From: Pseudomonas lurida
Lineage (GTDB): Bacteria; Pseudomonadota; Gammaproteobacteria; Pseudomonadales; Pseudomonadaceae
Assembly (NCBI RefSeq): GCF_002563895.1
Contig: NZ_PDJB01000001.1
Coordinates: 1,161,501 to 1,225,500 of the forward strand
Reading direction: 5' to 3'
DNA length: 64,000 nt
The notes beneath the pieces were generated by a model, which made no database searches, was not told the DNA's origin, and was given only the letters and a program-made list of their open reading frames with translations. Each line of letters starts with the position of its first letter. Position 1 is the first letter of the stretch. Position numbers and translations under genes: made by a program. Shown piece by piece: positions 51,297-63,687 of the stretch.

Positions 51297-54143
51297 TTAC
51301 AGGCTGGAAATTCGCGCATGTTGCTCCGCCAGCTTGCCCAAGGCCTGTTCCGCCTCGGCCAGCTTGGCGCGTTCTTTCTCGATCACTTGCGGCGGTGCCT
51401 TGTCGACGAAGGCCGCGTTGGACAGCTTGCCGCCCACCCGCTGCACTTCGCCTTGCAGGCGCGCGATTTCCTTGTCGAGACGGGCCAGTTCGGCGCCCTT
51501 GTCGATCAGGCCGGCCATCGGCACCAGCACTTCCATGTCGCCGACCAGTGCGGTGGCGGACAGAGGCGCTTCTGCATCGGCCGCCAATACGGTGATCGAC
51601 TCCAGCTTGGCCAGTTTCTTGAGCAGCGCATCGTTCTCAGTGAGGCGACGCTGGTCTTCGGTGCTGGCGTTCTTCACGAACACTGCCAGTGGCTTGCCCG
51701 GGCCGATGTTCATCTCGGCGCGGATGTTGCGCGTGCCAAGCATCAGCGTCTTGAGCCATTCGATATCACTTTCGGCGGCCTCATCGATGCGTGCTTCGTT
51801 GGCCACCGGCCAAGGTTGCAGCATGATGGTCTTGCCTTCGATGCCGGCCAGCGGCGCCAGGCGCTGCCAGATTTCTTCGGTGATGAACGGCATGAACGGG
51901 TGCGCCAGGCGCAGCGCCACTTCCAATACGCGCACCAGGGTACGGCGAGTGCCGCGCTGGCGTTCGATTGGCGCGTTTTCGTCCCACAGCACGGGCTTGG
52001 ACAGTTCCAGGTACCAGTCGCAATACTGGTTCCAGATGAACTCGTACAAGGCCTGTGCGGCCAGGTCAAAACGGAACTGGTCGAGTTGGCGGGTCACCTC
52101 GGCTTCAGTGCGCTGCAGCTGCGAGATGATCCAGCGGTCGGCCAGGCTCAGTTCGACGGCTTCGCCGTTCTGGCCGCAGTCTTCGCCTTTATCCAGCACG
52201 TAGCGCGCAGCGTTCCAGATCTTGTTGCAGAAGTTGCGATAGCCTTCGACGCGGCCCATGTCGAACTTGATGTCGCGACCAGTGGACGCCAGCGAGCAGA
52301 AGGTGAAACGCAGGGCATCGGTGCCATAGCTGGCGATACCGTCGGCGAATTCGTCGCGTGTCTGCTTCTCGATCTTCTTCGCCAGTTTCGGCTGCATCAG
52401 GCCCGAGGTGCGCTTCTGCACCAGGGTTTCCAGGTCGATGCCGTCGATGATGTCCAGCGGGTCCAGGACGTTGCCCTTGGACTTGGACATCTTCTGGCCC
52501 TGGCCATCACGCACCAGGCCGTGCACATACACGGTCTTGAACGGTACCTGCGGGGTGCCGTCCTCGTTCTTCACCAAGTGCATGGTCAGCATGATCATCC
52601 GGGCAACCCAGAAGAAAATGATATCGAAACCGGTGACCAGCACGTCGGTGGAGTGGAATTTCTTCAGGAATTCGGTCTGCTGCGGCCAACCCAGGGTAGA
52701 GAAGGTCCACAGGCCCGAACTGAACCAGGTGTCCAGAACGTCGTTGTCCTGTTGCAGCACGACGTCTGCACCCAGGTTGTGCTTGGCGCGCACTTCGGCT
52801 TCATCGCGGCCGACATAGACCTTGCCCGACTCGTCGTACCAGGCCGGAATGCGGTGGCCCCACCACAGCTGGCGGCTGATGCACCAATCCTGTATGTCAC
52901 GCATCCACGAGAAGTACATGTTTTCGTACTGCTTGGGCACGAACTGGATACGGCCGTCTTCCACTGCGGCAATGGCAGGTTCTGCCAGCGGCTTGGTGGA
53001 CACGTACCACTGGTCGGTCAGCCACGGCTCGATCACGGTGCCGGAGCGGTCGCCCTTCGGCACTTTCAGGCCGTGGTCGTCAACGCTGACCAACAGGCCG
53101 GCGGCGTCGAAGGCGGCGACGATCTGCTTGCGCGCTTCAAAACGGTCGAGGCCTGCGTATTCAGCCGGGATCTTGCCGTCGATGCTGTCGTTCAGCGTGC
53201 CGTCCAGGTTGAACACCTGGCAGGCCGGCAGAACGGCGGCATTCTTGTCGAAGATGTTCAGCAGCGGCAGGTTATGGCGCTTGCCCACTTCATAGTCGTT
53301 GAAATCGTGGGCTGGGGTGATTTTCACGCAGCCGGTGCCGAATTCAGGGTCGCAGTACTCGTCCGCGATAATCGGGATGCGACGGCCCACCAGCGGCAGC
53401 TCGACAAACTTGCCGATCAGCGCCTGGTAGCGTTCGTCGTTCGGGTTAACCGCGACGGCGGCGTCGCCGAGCATGGTTTCCGGGCGCGTGGTGGCGACGA
53501 TCAGGTAGTCGTTGCCTTCAGCGGTCTTGGCGCCGTCGGCCAACGGGTACTTGAGGTTCCACAGGAAGCCTTTCTCGTCGTGGTTTTCCACTTCGAGGTC
53601 GGAAATGGCCGTGTGCAACTTGGTGTCCCAGTTGACCAGGCGCTTGCCGCGGTAGATCAGGCCGTCTTCATGCAGGCGCACGAAGGCCTCTTTCACGGCT
53701 TCCGACAGGCCGTCGTCCATGGTGAAGCGCTCGCGGCTCCAGTCCACGGACGAACCCAGGCGACGGATCTGACGGCTGATATTGCCGCCGGACTGGTCTT
53801 TCCATTCCCAGATCTTTTCCAGGAATTTCTCGCGGCCCAGGTCGTGACGGCTCTGGCCGGTGGCTTCGAGTTGGCGTTCCACCAGCATTTGGGTGGCGAT
53901 ACCGGCGTGGTCGGTGCCCGGCTGCCACAGGGTGTTGCGGCCCTGCATGCGGCGGAAACGGATCAACGCATCCATGATCGCATTATTGAAGCCATGGCCC
54001 ATGTGCAGGCTGCCAGTGACGTTCGGGGGCGGAATCATGATGGTGTAGGAATCGCCCGCGCCTTGCGGGGCGAAATAATTCTCGGACTCCCAGGTCTCGT
54101 ACCAGGAAGTTTCAATAGCGTGCGGCTGGTAGGTCTTATCCAT
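51297..54143 (-). CDS. valS: Valyl-tRNA synthetase
   Basis: This class I synthetase charges tRNA-Val. The 948-residue protein is normal in length and starts [19 protein letters not shown] (ATG 54143; 54167 would add eight unrelated residues). The HIGH motif is HMGH (residues 47-50, in [14 protein letters not shown]) and KMSKS is in [10 protein letters not shown] near residue 550. The editing domain is seen around [18 protein letters not shown]-terminal coiled coil ([23 protein letters not shown]) ends the protein. It lies downstream of holC and a small gene, the usual Pseudomonas order. Confidence 0.98.
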   Translation of the reverse strand: MDKTYQPHAIETSWYETWESENYFAPQGAGDSYTIMIPPPNVTGSLHMGHGFNNAIMDALIRFRRMQGRNTLWQPGTDHAGIATQMLVERQLEATGQSRHDLGREKFLEKIWEWKDQSGGNISRQIRRLGSSVDWSRERFTMDDGLSEAVKEAFVRLHEDGLIYRGKRLVNWDTKLHTAISDLEVENHDEKGFLWNLKYPLADGAKTAEGNDYLIVATTRPETMLGDAAVAVNPNDERYQALIGKFVELPLVGRRIPIIADEYCDPEFGTGCVKITPAHDFNDYEVGKRHNLPLLNIFDKNAAVLPACQVFNLDGTLNDSIDGKIPAEYAGLDRFEARKQIVAAFDAAGLLVSVDDHGLKVPKGDRSGTVIEPWLTDQWYVSTKPLAEPAIAAVEDGRIQFVPKQYENMYFSWMRDIQDWCISRQLWWGHRIPAWYDESGKVYVGRDEAEVRAKHNLGADVVLQQDNDVLDTWFSSGLWTFSTLGWPQQTEFLKKFHSTDVLVTGFDIIFFWVARMIMLTMHLVKNEDGTPQVPFKTVYVHGLVRDGQGQKMSKSKGNVLDPLDIIDGIDLETLVQKRTSGLMQPKLAKKIEKQTRDEFADGIASYGTDALRFTFCSLASTGRDIKFDMGRVEGYRNFCNKIWNAARYVLDKGEDCGQNGEAVELSLADRWIISQLQRTEAEVTRQLDQFRFDLAAQALYEFIWNQYCDWYLELSKPVLWDENAPIERQRGTRRTLVRVLEVALRLAHPFMPFITEEIWQRLAPLAGIEGKTIMLQPWPVANEARIDEAAESDIEWLKTLMLGTRNIRAEMNIGPGKPLAVFVKNASTEDQRRLTENDALLKKLAKLESITVLAADAEAPLSATALVGDMEVLVPMAGLIDKGAELARLDKEIARLQGEVQRVGGKLSNAAFVDKAPPQVIEKERAKLAEAEQALGKLAEQHARISSL

Positions 54144-54200
54144 GCGCGGCGGGACCCTAGTTGGCATTTATTCAGGAAAGCCGGCAAGTATAGCGGGGGG

Positions 54201-54251
54201 GAGCAGTTGCAAGCTACAAGCTATGAGCTACAAGCTTGGGGGCAACTGCTC
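54201..54251. repeat. Hairpin with internal 11-bp direct repeats upstream of valS
   Basis: A perfect 10-bp inverted repeat GAGCAGTTGC / GCAACTGCTC encloses two direct copies of AGCTACAAGCT (54212 and 54226) separated by ATG. It lies in the 121-base gap between valS and the gene before it. It is a different class from the GGCTTGC-type palindromes of this window. Confidence 0.65.
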
Positions 54252-54264
54252 TGGCAGCGTGTTG

Positions 54265-54645
54265 CTAATTGTTTGTAGCTGCAGCGATCAACCGCTCCAT
54301 CCGCGCATCCAGCCGGCGCTTGATCTCGGTTTCGATATGCGGGGCAAAGTCGTCGATCACGTCTTGCATGATCAGTTGCGCGGCTGCGCGCAGTTCGTTG
54401 TCCAGGTGCAGCAGCAGGGCGTCGGGGCCTTTTTCGACAGTGGCAGGGGCGCCAGCCTTGACCGCCGGCTCCGGCTCGACCGGCTTGCCACCGACCATAT
54501 CGAATAACAGCGGAATCTGTACCTCGCCATCGACCGGCTCGGTCAATAGCGGCGGTTGCAAGTCATCATCACCCAGCAACTGACGGATCGACTCGAGGTC
54601 GTCCAGCAGGTGGTCATCTTTTTTTAGCGGGTTTGGAGTGTCCAT
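54265..54645 (-). CDS. Conserved hypothetical protein between holC and valS
   Basis: This 126-residue acidic protein starts MDTPNPLKKDDHLLDDLESIRQLLGDDDLQPPLLTEP. ATG 54645 is preferred; the open frame upstream runs into holC. The C-terminal part is helical and charged (LLHLDNELRAAAQLIMQDVIDDFAPHIETEIKRRLDARMERLIAAA). It is found at this position, after holC, in many Pseudomonas, but no function is known to me. It starts 7 bases after the holC stop, so it is co-transcribed. It has no signal peptide or motif. Confidence 0.8.
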   Translation of the reverse strand: MDTPNPLKKDDHLLDDLESIRQLLGDDDLQPPLLTEPVDGEVQIPLLFDMVGGKPVEPEPAVKAGAPATVEKGPDALLLHLDNELRAAAQLIMQDVIDDFAPHIETEIKRRLDARMERLIAAATNN

Positions 54646-54652
54646 CGTGTGC

Positions 54653-55081
54653 TCAAAGTCGTTGTAGCCGGTGATCTTGCAGAGGATAGCCCTGTTCGCG
54701 GTAGAAACGGAAACTCTCCCGCGCGGCCTGACGAATAGCCGGATCCTCCACCACGACTTCCGCCACACGGGCGAATGCCTTGGCAAACGGCGGTACTTTC
54801 AGGTCCAGGTTGACCAGCAGGTCATGGTGATCGCCGCAAGTGTCGCCCAGGCCCAGCACCACCAGGCCTTCAGGTTCAGACTCGGCGGGTCCGTGGGGCA
54901 CGAAGCTTTCACCCTTGAAGCGCCACAGGCGGGCGTCTAGCTCTTCACGCTGGGCGGCATCGCTGCAATGCAGGTAGATGCGGTGGCCCATGCGCCAGGC
55001 TTTTTCGGTGAGTTTGCAGGCAAAGTCCAGGCGCGCGAGTGGGTCGGCGCTGGGCAATATATAGAAGTCGACTTGGGTCAT
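54653..55081 (-). CDS. holC: DNA polymerase III subunit chi
   Basis: This clamp-loader accessory subunit links the replicase to single-strand binding protein. The 142-residue protein starts MTQVDFYILPSADPLARLDFACKLTEKAWRMGHRIYLHCSDAAQREELDARLWRF, which is the HolC family pattern. The later stretch (LVVLGLGDTCGDHHDLLVNLDLKVPPF) matches too. ATG 55081 is chosen, with AGGAA about 6 bases upstream; upstream frame to 55150 is noncoding. The position between pepA and valS is conserved in proteobacteria. Confidence 0.95.
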   Translation of the reverse strand: MTQVDFYILPSADPLARLDFACKLTEKAWRMGHRIYLHCSDAAQREELDARLWRFKGESFVPHGPAESEPEGLVVLGLGDTCGDHHDLLVNLDLKVPPFAKAFARVAEVVVEDPAIRQAARESFRFYREQGYPLQDHRLQRL

Positions 55082-55104
55082 TGCAATTCCTGGGCGTGCC
55101 ATTT

Positions 55105-55142
55105 CCCCCTGCAGGCGCCAGCAAGCCGGCTCCTGCAGGGGG
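55105..55142. repeat. REP-like hairpin between pepA and holC
   Basis: CCCCCTGCAGG (55105-55115) and CCTGCAGGGGG (55132-55142) form a perfect 11-bp stem with a 16-base loop that contains GCAAGCC. It lies just after the pepA stop and may serve as terminator or mRNA-stabilising element. Confidence 0.7.
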
Positions 55143-55150
55143 GATTGCAT

Positions 55151-56665
<1,515 letters not shown>

Positions 56666-56924
56666 TTAGCCAGGAGTCTGTACTCCGGCTTTAATACCAG
56701 GCAGCTGTGTAAACCGCCGGTGACAAAGGCCGCAGTTTGAACCTCGTCGGCGGAGCCTGACAACCCTTGCCACCTGCTTTGTGCATGTGCATGAGGTTGC
56801 GCAGTGACAGGCGCGGCCAATCACAGGATAATGCGCCATCTTTTTAGCCGGCCCTGTGTAAAGGGCTGACTCGGTATGCTTGCTTGTTTGGCCGCCTTAG
56901 CCTGACAACCCTGGAGTGTCTGGT

Positions 56925-58043
56925 TTGATTGTCTTCCGTTATCTGTCCCGCGAAGTCCTGTTGACCCTGAGTGCCGTGAGTGCGGTATTGCTGGTCATCA
57001 TCATGAGTGGTCGTTTCGTCAAATACCTGGCTCAGGCTGCTTCCGGCGCCCTTGATCCGGGCTCGTTGTTCCTGATCATGGGCTTTCGCCTGCCGGGCTT
57101 CCTGCAGCTGATCCTGCCGCTTGGCCTGTTCCTCGGGATCCTGCTGGCGTACGGCCGGCTGTACCTCGAAAGCGAAATGACTGTGCTCTCGGCCACCGGA
57201 ATGAGCCAGCAGCGCCTGCTGGGCATGACCATGATCCCGGCCGCCGGTGTTGCGCTGATCGTTGCCTGGCTGAGCCTGAGCCTGGCGCCCCAGGGCGCCA
57301 TGCAATTCCAACTGGTGCTGAACAAGCAGGACGCGATGACCGAGTTCGACACCCTCGAGCCGGGCCGCTTTCAGGCGCTCAATGACGGTTCGCGGGTGAC
57401 CTACACCGAAACCCTGACCGACGATCGCGCCAACCTGGGCGGTGTGTTCATCTCCGAGAAGCGTCTGGGCCAGGACAAGAAAGACCGCGGTATTTCCGTA
57501 TTGGTGGCTGATTCCGGTCGCCAGGAAGTCCGTCCTGACGGCAGCCGCTACCTGATCCTGGAAAATGGCTATCGGTATGACGGCAGCCCTGGCATGGCCG
57601 ACTATCGCGCGATCAAGTACGACACCTATGGCGTGATGCTGGCCCGCCCGGATATCAGCGACGAAGTCACCGACCGCGACGCCATCCCGACCACCGATCT
57701 GTTCGGCAGCAAGGAATTGCGCTCCATCGCCGAGCTGCAATGGCGGATTTCCCTGCCGCTGCTGGTGTTTATCGTCACCCTGATGGCGGTGCCGCTGTCG
57801 CGCGTCAACCCGCGCCAAGGCCGTTTCCTCAAGCTGTTGCCGGCGATCCTGCTGTACATGGCTTACCTCACCATCCTGATTTCCGCCCGTGGCTCCCTGG
57901 AGAAAGGCAAGCTGTCGCCGACCCTGGGCCTGTGGTGGGTGCACGGAATCTTCCTGGTGATCGGCCTGGGGCTGCTCTACTGGGAACCGATACGTTTGAA
58001 AATGATGAGCCGTCGTGGCCAGAAGGAGTTGGCTCGTGGCTAA
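56925..58043 (+). CDS. lptF: LPS export ABC transporter permease LptF
   Basis: This is one of the two inner-membrane permeases that, with LptG and the ATPase LptB, pull lipopolysaccharide out of the inner membrane. The 372-residue protein starts MIVFRYLSREVLLTLSAVSAVLLVII from a TTG at 56925. GGAG lies 8 bases upstream, and an in-frame GTG at 56916 overlaps that ribosome site and cannot be used. Helices at residues 10-35, 50-80 and 100-120, a large periplasmic domain (about 125-270) and three C-terminal helices are seen. The stop lies inside lptG. Confidence 0.94.
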   Translation: MIVFRYLSREVLLTLSAVSAVLLVIIMSGRFVKYLAQAASGALDPGSLFLIMGFRLPGFLQLILPLGLFLGILLAYGRLYLESEMTVLSATGMSQQRLLGMTMIPAAGVALIVAWLSLSLAPQGAMQFQLVLNKQDAMTEFDTLEPGRFQALNDGSRVTYTETLTDDRANLGGVFISEKRLGQDKKDRGISVLVADSGRQEVRPDGSRYLILENGYRYDGSPGMADYRAIKYDTYGVMLARPDISDEVTDRDAIPTTDLFGSKELRSIAELQWRISLPLLVFIVTLMAVPLSRVNPRQGRFLKLLPAILLYMAYLTILISARGSLEKGKLSPTLGLWWVHGIFLVIGLGLLYWEPIRLKMMSRRGQKELARG

Positions 58044-59115
58044 GCTCGATCGCTACATTGGTAGCAGCGTACTGATCGCCATCCTGGCGGTACTGGGCAT
58101 CATCCTGGGCTTGGCGTCGTTGTTCGCCTTCATCGACGAAGTGGGCAACGTCAGCGACACCTACACCGTGTGGGACGTGCTCAGCTACGTGGCCCTCACC
58201 GCGCCGCGCCGCCTCTACGACATGATGCCGATGGCTGCGCTGATCGGCTGCCTGATCGGCCTGGGCAGCCTGGCCAGCAACAGCGAACTGACCATCATGC
58301 GCGCCGCAGGCGTGTCGATTGGCCGTATCGTCTGGGCGGTCATGAAGCCTATGTTGCTGCTGATGGCGTGTAGCGTGCTGATCGGCGAATACGTGGCACC
58401 GCCCGCCGAAACCACCGCCCAGGCCAATCGGGCCCTGGCGCAGGGTTCCGGTGATGCGCAGAGTTCCAAGCACGGCCTGTGGCACCGCCAGGGCGATGAA
58501 TTCATCCACATCAACGCCGTGCAGCCAGGCGGCCTGTTGATTGGCGTGACCCGCTACACCTTCGACAAAGAACGGCACTTGCTGGCGTCGAGCTTCGCCA
58601 AACGTGCGCAGTACAGTGACGAAAAATGGCAACTGAGCGACGTCACCACCACCCACTTCCGCAATATCGGCCAAGGCACCAAGGCCAGCACCGAAGTGAT
58701 CAATACGCCGAGCGAAGAGTGGGATATCGCCCTCAAGCCACAATTGCTGAATACCGTAGTGATGATCCCGGAAAGCCTGCCGATCTCCGGCCTTTGGGGG
58801 TATATCCACTACCTCAAGGACCAGGGCCTGAATAATGGCCGTTACTGGCTGGCATTCTGGGTCAAGGTGTTGCAACCGGTGGTGACTGCCGCGCTGGTGT
58901 TGATGGCCATTTCGTTCATCTTCGGTCCGTTGCGCTCGGTTACCCTCGGCCAGCGGGTATTTACCGGGGTACTGGTGGGCTTCACCTTCCGTATTGCCCA
59001 GGATCTGCTTGGCCCCTCTAGCCTGGTATTCGGCTTCTCGCCGCTGTTTGCGGTGCTGGTGCCCACGGCCATTTGTGCCCTGGCCGGCTTCTGGTTACTG
59101 CGCCGGGCCGGTTGA
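58036..59115 (+). CDS. lptG: LPS export ABC transporter permease LptG
   Basis: This is the partner of LptF in the LptBFG complex. The 359-residue protein starts from GTG 58036 (MAKLDRYIGSSVLIAILAVLGIILGLASLFAFIDEVGNV), with GGAG about 8 bases upstream, and overlaps lptF by 8 bases. The plan is the same as LptF: N-terminal helices, a periplasmic jellyroll (about 120-265; HGLWHRQGDEFIHINAVQPGG) and C-terminal helices (VVTAALVLMAISFIFGPLR). A terminator follows. Confidence 0.95.
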   Translation: MAKLDRYIGSSVLIAILAVLGIILGLASLFAFIDEVGNVSDTYTVWDVLSYVALTAPRRLYDMMPMAALIGCLIGLGSLASNSELTIMRAAGVSIGRIVWAVMKPMLLLMACSVLIGEYVAPPAETTAQANRALAQGSGDAQSSKHGLWHRQGDEFIHINAVQPGGLLIGVTRYTFDKERHLLASSFAKRAQYSDEKWQLSDVTTTHFRNIGQGTKASTEVINTPSEEWDIALKPQLLNTVVMIPESLPISGLWGYIHYLKDQGLNNGRYWLAFWVKVLQPVVTAALVLMAISFIFGPLRSVTLGQRVFTGVLVGFTFRIAQDLLGPSSLVFGFSPLFAVLVPTAICALAGFWLLRRAG

Positions 59116-59131
59116 TACCGCGCTTATGATC

Positions 59132-59166
59132 AAAAAATGCCCCGGTCGAGAGATCGGGGCATTTTT
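59132..59166 (+). terminator. Terminator after lptG
   Basis: AAAAATGCCCCG pairs with CGGGGCATTTTT across a 10-base loop, followed by T-rich sequence, 16 bases after the lptG stop. Confidence 0.9.
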
Positions 59167-59266
59167 GTTCTGGTCAGCAAAGATGACGTCTGGCCTGAGC
59201 ATCAGGTACAATTCCCGGCTATTTTTCAGCGGGCAATCTGCCTGCAGCCTTTTTGAGTGTTGATCC

Positions 59267-61066
59267 GTGAGTGATTTGAGTCATATCCGCAATTTCTCCA
59301 TCATCGCCCACATTGACCATGGCAAGTCGACGCTGGCCGATCGATTTATCCAGATGTGCGGCGGCCTTGCCGAGCGTGAAATGGAAGCCCAGGTACTGGA
59401 CTCCATGGACCTCGAACGCGAGCGCGGGATCACCATCAAGGCCCACAGCGTTACTCTGTATTACAAGGCCAAAGACGGTATCACCTACCAGCTGAACTTC
59501 ATTGACACCCCGGGCCACGTCGACTTCACGTACGAAGTCAGCCGTTCGCTGGCGGCCTGTGAAGGTGCCTTGCTGGTGGTGGACGCCGGCCAGGGCGTGG
59601 AAGCGCAGTCGGTAGCCAACTGCTACACCGCGATCGAGCAGGGCCTGGAAGTCATGCCCGTGCTCAACAAGATCGACCTGCCCCAGGCCGAGCCCGAGCG
59701 CGTCAAGGAAGAGATCGAGAAGATCATCGGCATCGACGCCACCGACGCCGTCACCTGCAGCGCCAAGACGGGCCTGGGTGTCGACGAAGTGCTCGAGCGC
59801 CTGGTGCACACCATTCCCGCCCCGACCGGCAACTACGAGGATCCGCTGCAAGCGTTGATCATCGATTCCTGGTTCGACAACTACCTGGGCGTTGTCTCCC
59901 TGGTACGCGTGCGCCATGGCCGCGTGAAGAAGGGTGACAAGATCCTGGTCAAGTCCACCGGCAAGATCCACCTCGTGGACAGCGTTGGTGTATTCAACCC
60001 CAAGCACACCGCTACCGTTGATCTGAAAGCCGGTGAAGTAGGCTTCATCATCGCGGGTATCAAGGACATCCATGGTGCCCCTGTGGGTGACACCCTGACC
60101 TTGAGTTCCACGCCGGATGTCGACGTGCTGCCAGGCTTCAAGCGTATCCAGCCGCAGGTCTACGCCGGCCTGTTCCCGGTCAGTTCCGATGACTTCGAAG
60201 ACTTCCGCGAAGCCCTGCAGAAGCTCACCCTCAACGACTCGTCGTTGCAGTACACCCCGGAAAGCTCCGACGCCCTTGGCTTCGGCTTCCGTTGCGGGTT
60301 CCTGGGCATGCTGCACATGGAAATCATCCAGGAGCGCCTGGAGCGCGAGTACGACCTGGACCTGATCACCACCGCGCCGACGGTTATTTTCGAGTTGTTG
60401 CTGAAAACCGGTGAAACGATTTACGTCGACAACCCGTCCAAGCTCCCGGATCTGTCGGCCATCGAAGACATGCGCGAGCCTATCGTGCGGGCCAATATCC
60501 TGGTACCGCAGGAGCACCTGGGCAACGTCATTACCCTGTGTATCGAAAAGCGTGGCGTACAGCGCGACATGCTGTTCCTCGGCACCCAGGTCCAAGTGAC
60601 CTACGACATGCCGATGAACGAAGTGGTGCTGGACTTCTTCGACCGCCTCAAATCCACCAGCCGCGGCTATGCTTCGCTGGATTACCATTTCGATCGTTAC
60701 CAATCGGCTAATCTGGTGAAACTGGATGTGTTGATCAACGGCGACAAGGTCGATGCCCTGGCACTGATCGTGCACAAGGACAACGCGCACTACAAAGGTC
60801 GCCAGTTGACCGAGAAGATGAAAGAACTGATTCCGCGCCAGATGTTCGATGTCGCGATCCAGGCCGCCATTGGCGGGCAGATCATTGCGCGGACTTCCGT
60901 CAAGGCTCTCAGAAAGAACGTACTGGCCAAATGCTACGGCGGTGACGTAAGCCGTAAGCGCAAGCTGCTTGAGAAGCAAAAGGCCGGTAAAAAACGCATG
61001 AAGCAAGTAGGTAACGTGGAAGTTCCACAAGAAGCCTTCCTTGCGGTGCTCAGGTTGGATAGTTAG
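59267..61066 (+). CDS. lepA: Elongation factor 4 (LepA)
   Basis: This ribosome-associated GTPase (599 residues) acts during translation stress and initiation. The GTP-binding motifs are visible: [17 protein letters not shown] and NKIDLP. Translation-factor domains II and V follow, and the LepA-specific C-terminal domain ends [37 protein letters not shown]. It starts at GTG 59267 ([20 protein letters not shown]). It is followed after 5 bases by lepB, the conserved lepA-lepB-rnc-era order. Confidence 0.98.
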   Translation: MSDLSHIRNFSIIAHIDHGKSTLADRFIQMCGGLAEREMEAQVLDSMDLERERGITIKAHSVTLYYKAKDGITYQLNFIDTPGHVDFTYEVSRSLAACEGALLVVDAGQGVEAQSVANCYTAIEQGLEVMPVLNKIDLPQAEPERVKEEIEKIIGIDATDAVTCSAKTGLGVDEVLERLVHTIPAPTGNYEDPLQALIIDSWFDNYLGVVSLVRVRHGRVKKGDKILVKSTGKIHLVDSVGVFNPKHTATVDLKAGEVGFIIAGIKDIHGAPVGDTLTLSSTPDVDVLPGFKRIQPQVYAGLFPVSSDDFEDFREALQKLTLNDSSLQYTPESSDALGFGFRCGFLGMLHMEIIQERLEREYDLDLITTAPTVIFELLLKTGETIYVDNPSKLPDLSAIEDMREPIVRANILVPQEHLGNVITLCIEKRGVQRDMLFLGTQVQVTYDMPMNEVVLDFFDRLKSTSRGYASLDYHFDRYQSANLVKLDVLINGDKVDALALIVHKDNAHYKGRQLTEKMKELIPRQMFDVAIQAAIGGQIIARTSVKALRKNVLAKCYGGDVSRKRKLLEKQKAGKKRMKQVGNVEVPQEAFLAVLRLDS

Positions 61067-61071
61067 GTCCT

Positions 61072-61926
61072 ATGTCGCTAAATTTCCCGCTGTTGCTGGT
61101 CATCGCCGTTGCCGTTTGCGGTCTCTTGGCGTTGCTCGATCTAGTGTTCTTCGCCCCGCGTCGTCGGGCGGCTATCGCGTCCTATCAGGGCAGCGTCAGC
61201 CAGCCCGATGGCGTGGTGATCGAGAAGCTGAACAAAGAGCCTTTGCTGGTTGAATACGGCAAGTCGTTCTTCCCGGTGTTGTTCATCGTGCTGGTGCTGC
61301 GTTCGTTCCTGGTGGAGCCGTTTCAGATCCCTTCGGGGTCGATGAAACCTACCCTGGACGTGGGTGACTTCATCCTGGTGAACAAGTTTTCCTACGGGAT
61401 CCGCCTGCCGGTGATCGACAAGAAGGTCATCGAAATCGGTGATCCGCAGCGCGGCGACGTGATGGTGTTTCGCTACCCGAGCGACCCGAACGTCAACTAC
61501 ATCAAGCGTGTAGTCGGCTTGCCGGGCGACGTGATTCGCTACACCAGCGACAAGCGCCTGTTCATCAACGGTGAGTCGGTGGCCGAGAAGCTGCTGGGTT
61601 CCGAGCCGAACACGCTGGGCAGCGCCGAGTTGTACCAGGAGAAACTCGGTGCAGTGGAGCACGAAATCCGCAAGGAAATGAGCCGCTACCGTGCCCAGCC
61701 TGATGGCGAATGGAAAGTGCCGGCCGGGCACTACTTCATGATGGGCGACAACCGCGACAACTCCAATGACAGCCGGTACTGGGATGACCCCAACATTCCC
61801 AAGGACCTGCTGGGCATGGTTCCCGACCAGAATATCGTCGGCAAGGCCTTTGCGGTCTGGATGAGCTGGCCGGAACCCAAACTCAGCCACCTGCCGAACT
61901 TCTCGCGGGTCGGGCTGATCAAGTAA
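61072..61926 (+). CDS. lepB: Signal peptidase I
   Basis: This inner-membrane serine protease (284 residues) removes signal peptides. It has an N-terminal membrane helix (LNFPLLLVIAVAVCGLLALLDLVFF) and a second (FFPVLFIVLVLRSFLVEPF). The catalytic Ser is in IPSGSMKPTL and the catalytic Lys is in YIKRVVGLPGDVI. The GDNRDNSNDSRYWG-like box (MMGDNRDNSNDSRYWDDPN) is intact. It follows lepA closely. This is the enzyme that would process the secreted proteins of the window. Confidence 0.97.
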   Translation: MSLNFPLLLVIAVAVCGLLALLDLVFFAPRRRAAIASYQGSVSQPDGVVIEKLNKEPLLVEYGKSFFPVLFIVLVLRSFLVEPFQIPSGSMKPTLDVGDFILVNKFSYGIRLPVIDKKVIEIGDPQRGDVMVFRYPSDPNVNYIKRVVGLPGDVIRYTSDKRLFINGESVAEKLLGSEPNTLGSAELYQEKLGAVEHEIRKEMSRYRAQPDGEWKVPAGHYFMMGDNRDNSNDSRYWDDPNIPKDLLGMVPDQNIVGKAFAVWMSWPEPKLSHLPNFSRVGLIK

Positions 61927-61933
61927 TACAGGC

Positions 61934-61962
61934 GGCGCTGTGAACACAGCGCCGAATGCTTT
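61934..61962 (+). terminator. Possible hairpin terminator or attenuator after lepB
   Basis: GGCGCTGT-GAAC-ACAGCGCC is a perfect 8-bp stem with a 4-base loop 7 bases after the lepB stop, followed after a few bases by TTTT. The T-run is short, so partial termination or RNA processing (rnc autoregulates its leader in other bacteria) is possible. Confidence 0.5.
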
Positions 61963-62076
61963 TCTGGGGTTGGGACAAATCGGTCCTGCCTCATGCAGCA
62001 CCAACCAGGATTTGAATTTGAACACTGCGTCAATCGTCGATGGCCGCCGGTGCCACCAAACAGATATGGGTAAACC

Positions 62077-62766
62077 GTGAGCGTTTCTTTAAGCCGTCTC
62101 GAGCGCCAGCTCGGCTACACCTTCAAGGACCAGGAATTGATGGTCCTTGCCCTCACACACCGCAGCTTTGCAGGGCGCAACAACGAGCGCCTGGAATTCC
62201 TCGGTGATGCCATCCTCAACTTTGTCGCCGGTGAAGCCCTGTTCGAGCGCTTCCCTCAAGCCCGTGAAGGCCAGCTGTCACGCTTGCGTGCACGCCTGGT
62301 GAAAGGCGAGACCCTGGCCGTGCTGGCCCGTGGCTTCGGCCTGGGCGAGTACCTGCGCCTGGGCTCCGGTGAGTTGAAGAGCGGCGGTTTCCGGCGTGAA
62401 TCGATCCTGGCCGATGCGCTCGAGGCGCTGATCGGTGCGATCTACCTCGATGCAGGCATGGAAGCGGCCAAGGAACGCGTCACCGCGTGGCTGACCTCCG
62501 AGATTGAAAGCCTCACGCTGGTCGACACCAACAAAGATCCCAAGACCCGCCTGCAGGAATTCCTGCAGTCCCGCGGTTGCGAACTGCCACGCTACGAAGT
62601 GGTGGATATCCAGGGTGAGCCCCATTGCCGCGTGTTCTTCGTGGAATGTGAAATCACCTTACTGAATGAAAAAAGCCGAGGTCAGGGTGTGAGCCGTCGT
62701 ATTGCCGAACAGGTAGCGGCCGCTGCAGCACTGATTGCCCTAGGCGTGGAGAATGGCCATGACTGA
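62077..62766 (+). CDS. rnc: Ribonuclease III
   Basis: This double-strand-specific endoribonuclease (229 residues) processes rRNA and structured mRNA. The catalytic motif [22 protein letters not shown] is intact, with the second acidic residue set in [21 protein letters not shown]-terminal dsRNA-binding domain begins at [23 protein letters not shown]. It starts at GTG 62077. The stop overlaps the era start by 8 bases. Confidence 0.97.
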   Translation: MSVSLSRLERQLGYTFKDQELMVLALTHRSFAGRNNERLEFLGDAILNFVAGEALFERFPQAREGQLSRLRARLVKGETLAVLARGFGLGEYLRLGSGELKSGGFRRESILADALEALIGAIYLDAGMEAAKERVTAWLTSEIESLTLVDTNKDPKTRLQEFLQSRGCELPRYEVVDIQGEPHCRVFFVECEITLLNEKSRGQGVSRRIAEQVAAAAALIALGVENGHD

Positions 62767-63661
62767 TTCAACCGCAACACGCTGTGGCTATGTTGCCATC
62801 GTCGGCCGCCCGAACGTGGGCAAGTCCACGCTGCTCAACCATATCCTTGGCCAGAAGCTCGCGATCACCTCGCGCAAGCCGCAGACCACTCGCCACAACA
62901 TGCTGGGCATCAAGACTGAAGGCACCGTGCAAGCGGTCTACGTCGACACCCCAGGCATGCACAAAGGCGGCGAGAAAGCCCTCAACCGCTACATGAACAA
63001 GACCGCTTCGGCGGCGTTGAAAGACGTCGACGTGGTGATCTTCGTGGTCGACCGCACCAAGTGGACCGATGAAGACCAGATGGTCCTGGAGCGTGTGCAG
63101 TACGTCACCGGCCCGTTGATCGTCGCGCTGAACAAGACCGACCGTATCGAAGACAAAGCCGAGCTGATGCCGCACCTGAGCTGGCTGCAGGAACAACTGC
63201 CGAACGCGCAGATCATGCCGATCTCGGCCCAGCACGGCCACAACCTCGATGCCCTGGAGCGTGTGATCGCCGAGCACCTGCCGGAGAACGAGCATTTCTT
63301 CCCGGAAGACCAGATCACCGACCGCAGCAGCCGCTTCCTGGCCGCCGAACTGGTACGCGAGAAAATCATGCGCCAGATGGGCGCCGAGCTGCCGTACCAG
63401 ATCACCGTCGAGATCGAAGAGTTCAAGCAGCAGGGCAAGACCTTGCACATCCATGCGCTGATCCTCGTCGAACGTGACGGCCAGAAGAAAATCATCATTG
63501 GCGACAAGGGCGAGCGCATCAAGCGCATCGGCACCGAGGCGCGCAAGGACATGGAATTGCTGTTCGATTCCAAGATCATGCTCAACCTGTGGGTGAAGGT
63601 GAAGGGTGGTTGGTCTGACGACGAGCGTGCACTGCGCTCCCTGGGCTACGGCGACCTGTAA
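62759..63661 (+). CDS. era: GTPase Era
   Basis: This is an essential small-subunit assembly GTPase (300 residues). The G motifs are present: [15 protein letters not shown] and NKTD. The C-terminal KH domain binds 16S rRNA ([42 protein letters not shown]). ATG 62759 is preferred because GGAG lies 7 bases upstream; ATG 62753 is only 1 base from it. It overlaps rnc, giving translational coupling. Confidence 0.97.
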   Translation: MTDSTATRCGYVAIVGRPNVGKSTLLNHILGQKLAITSRKPQTTRHNMLGIKTEGTVQAVYVDTPGMHKGGEKALNRYMNKTASAALKDVDVVIFVVDRTKWTDEDQMVLERVQYVTGPLIVALNKTDRIEDKAELMPHLSWLQEQLPNAQIMPISAQHGHNLDALERVIAEHLPENEHFFPEDQITDRSSRFLAAELVREKIMRQMGAELPYQITVEIEEFKQQGKTLHIHALILVERDGQKKIIIGDKGERIKRIGTEARKDMELLFDSKIMLNLWVKVKGGWSDDERALRSLGYGDL

Positions 63662-63687
63662 GACACCGCTCCCCCTGCAGGAGCCGG

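Noticed and set aside
51234..54278. 1014-codon plus-strand open frame
   Set aside because: It is antisense to valS and has no recognisable protein features.
59219..61030. 603-codon minus-strand open frame
   Set aside because: It is antisense to lepA; shadow frame.
61927..62076. No DUF4845 gene between lepB and rnc, though P. aeruginosa has a small gene there
   Set aside because: As I recall, P. putida also has lepB directly followed by rnc, so the absence is normal for this branch and not a deletion of note.
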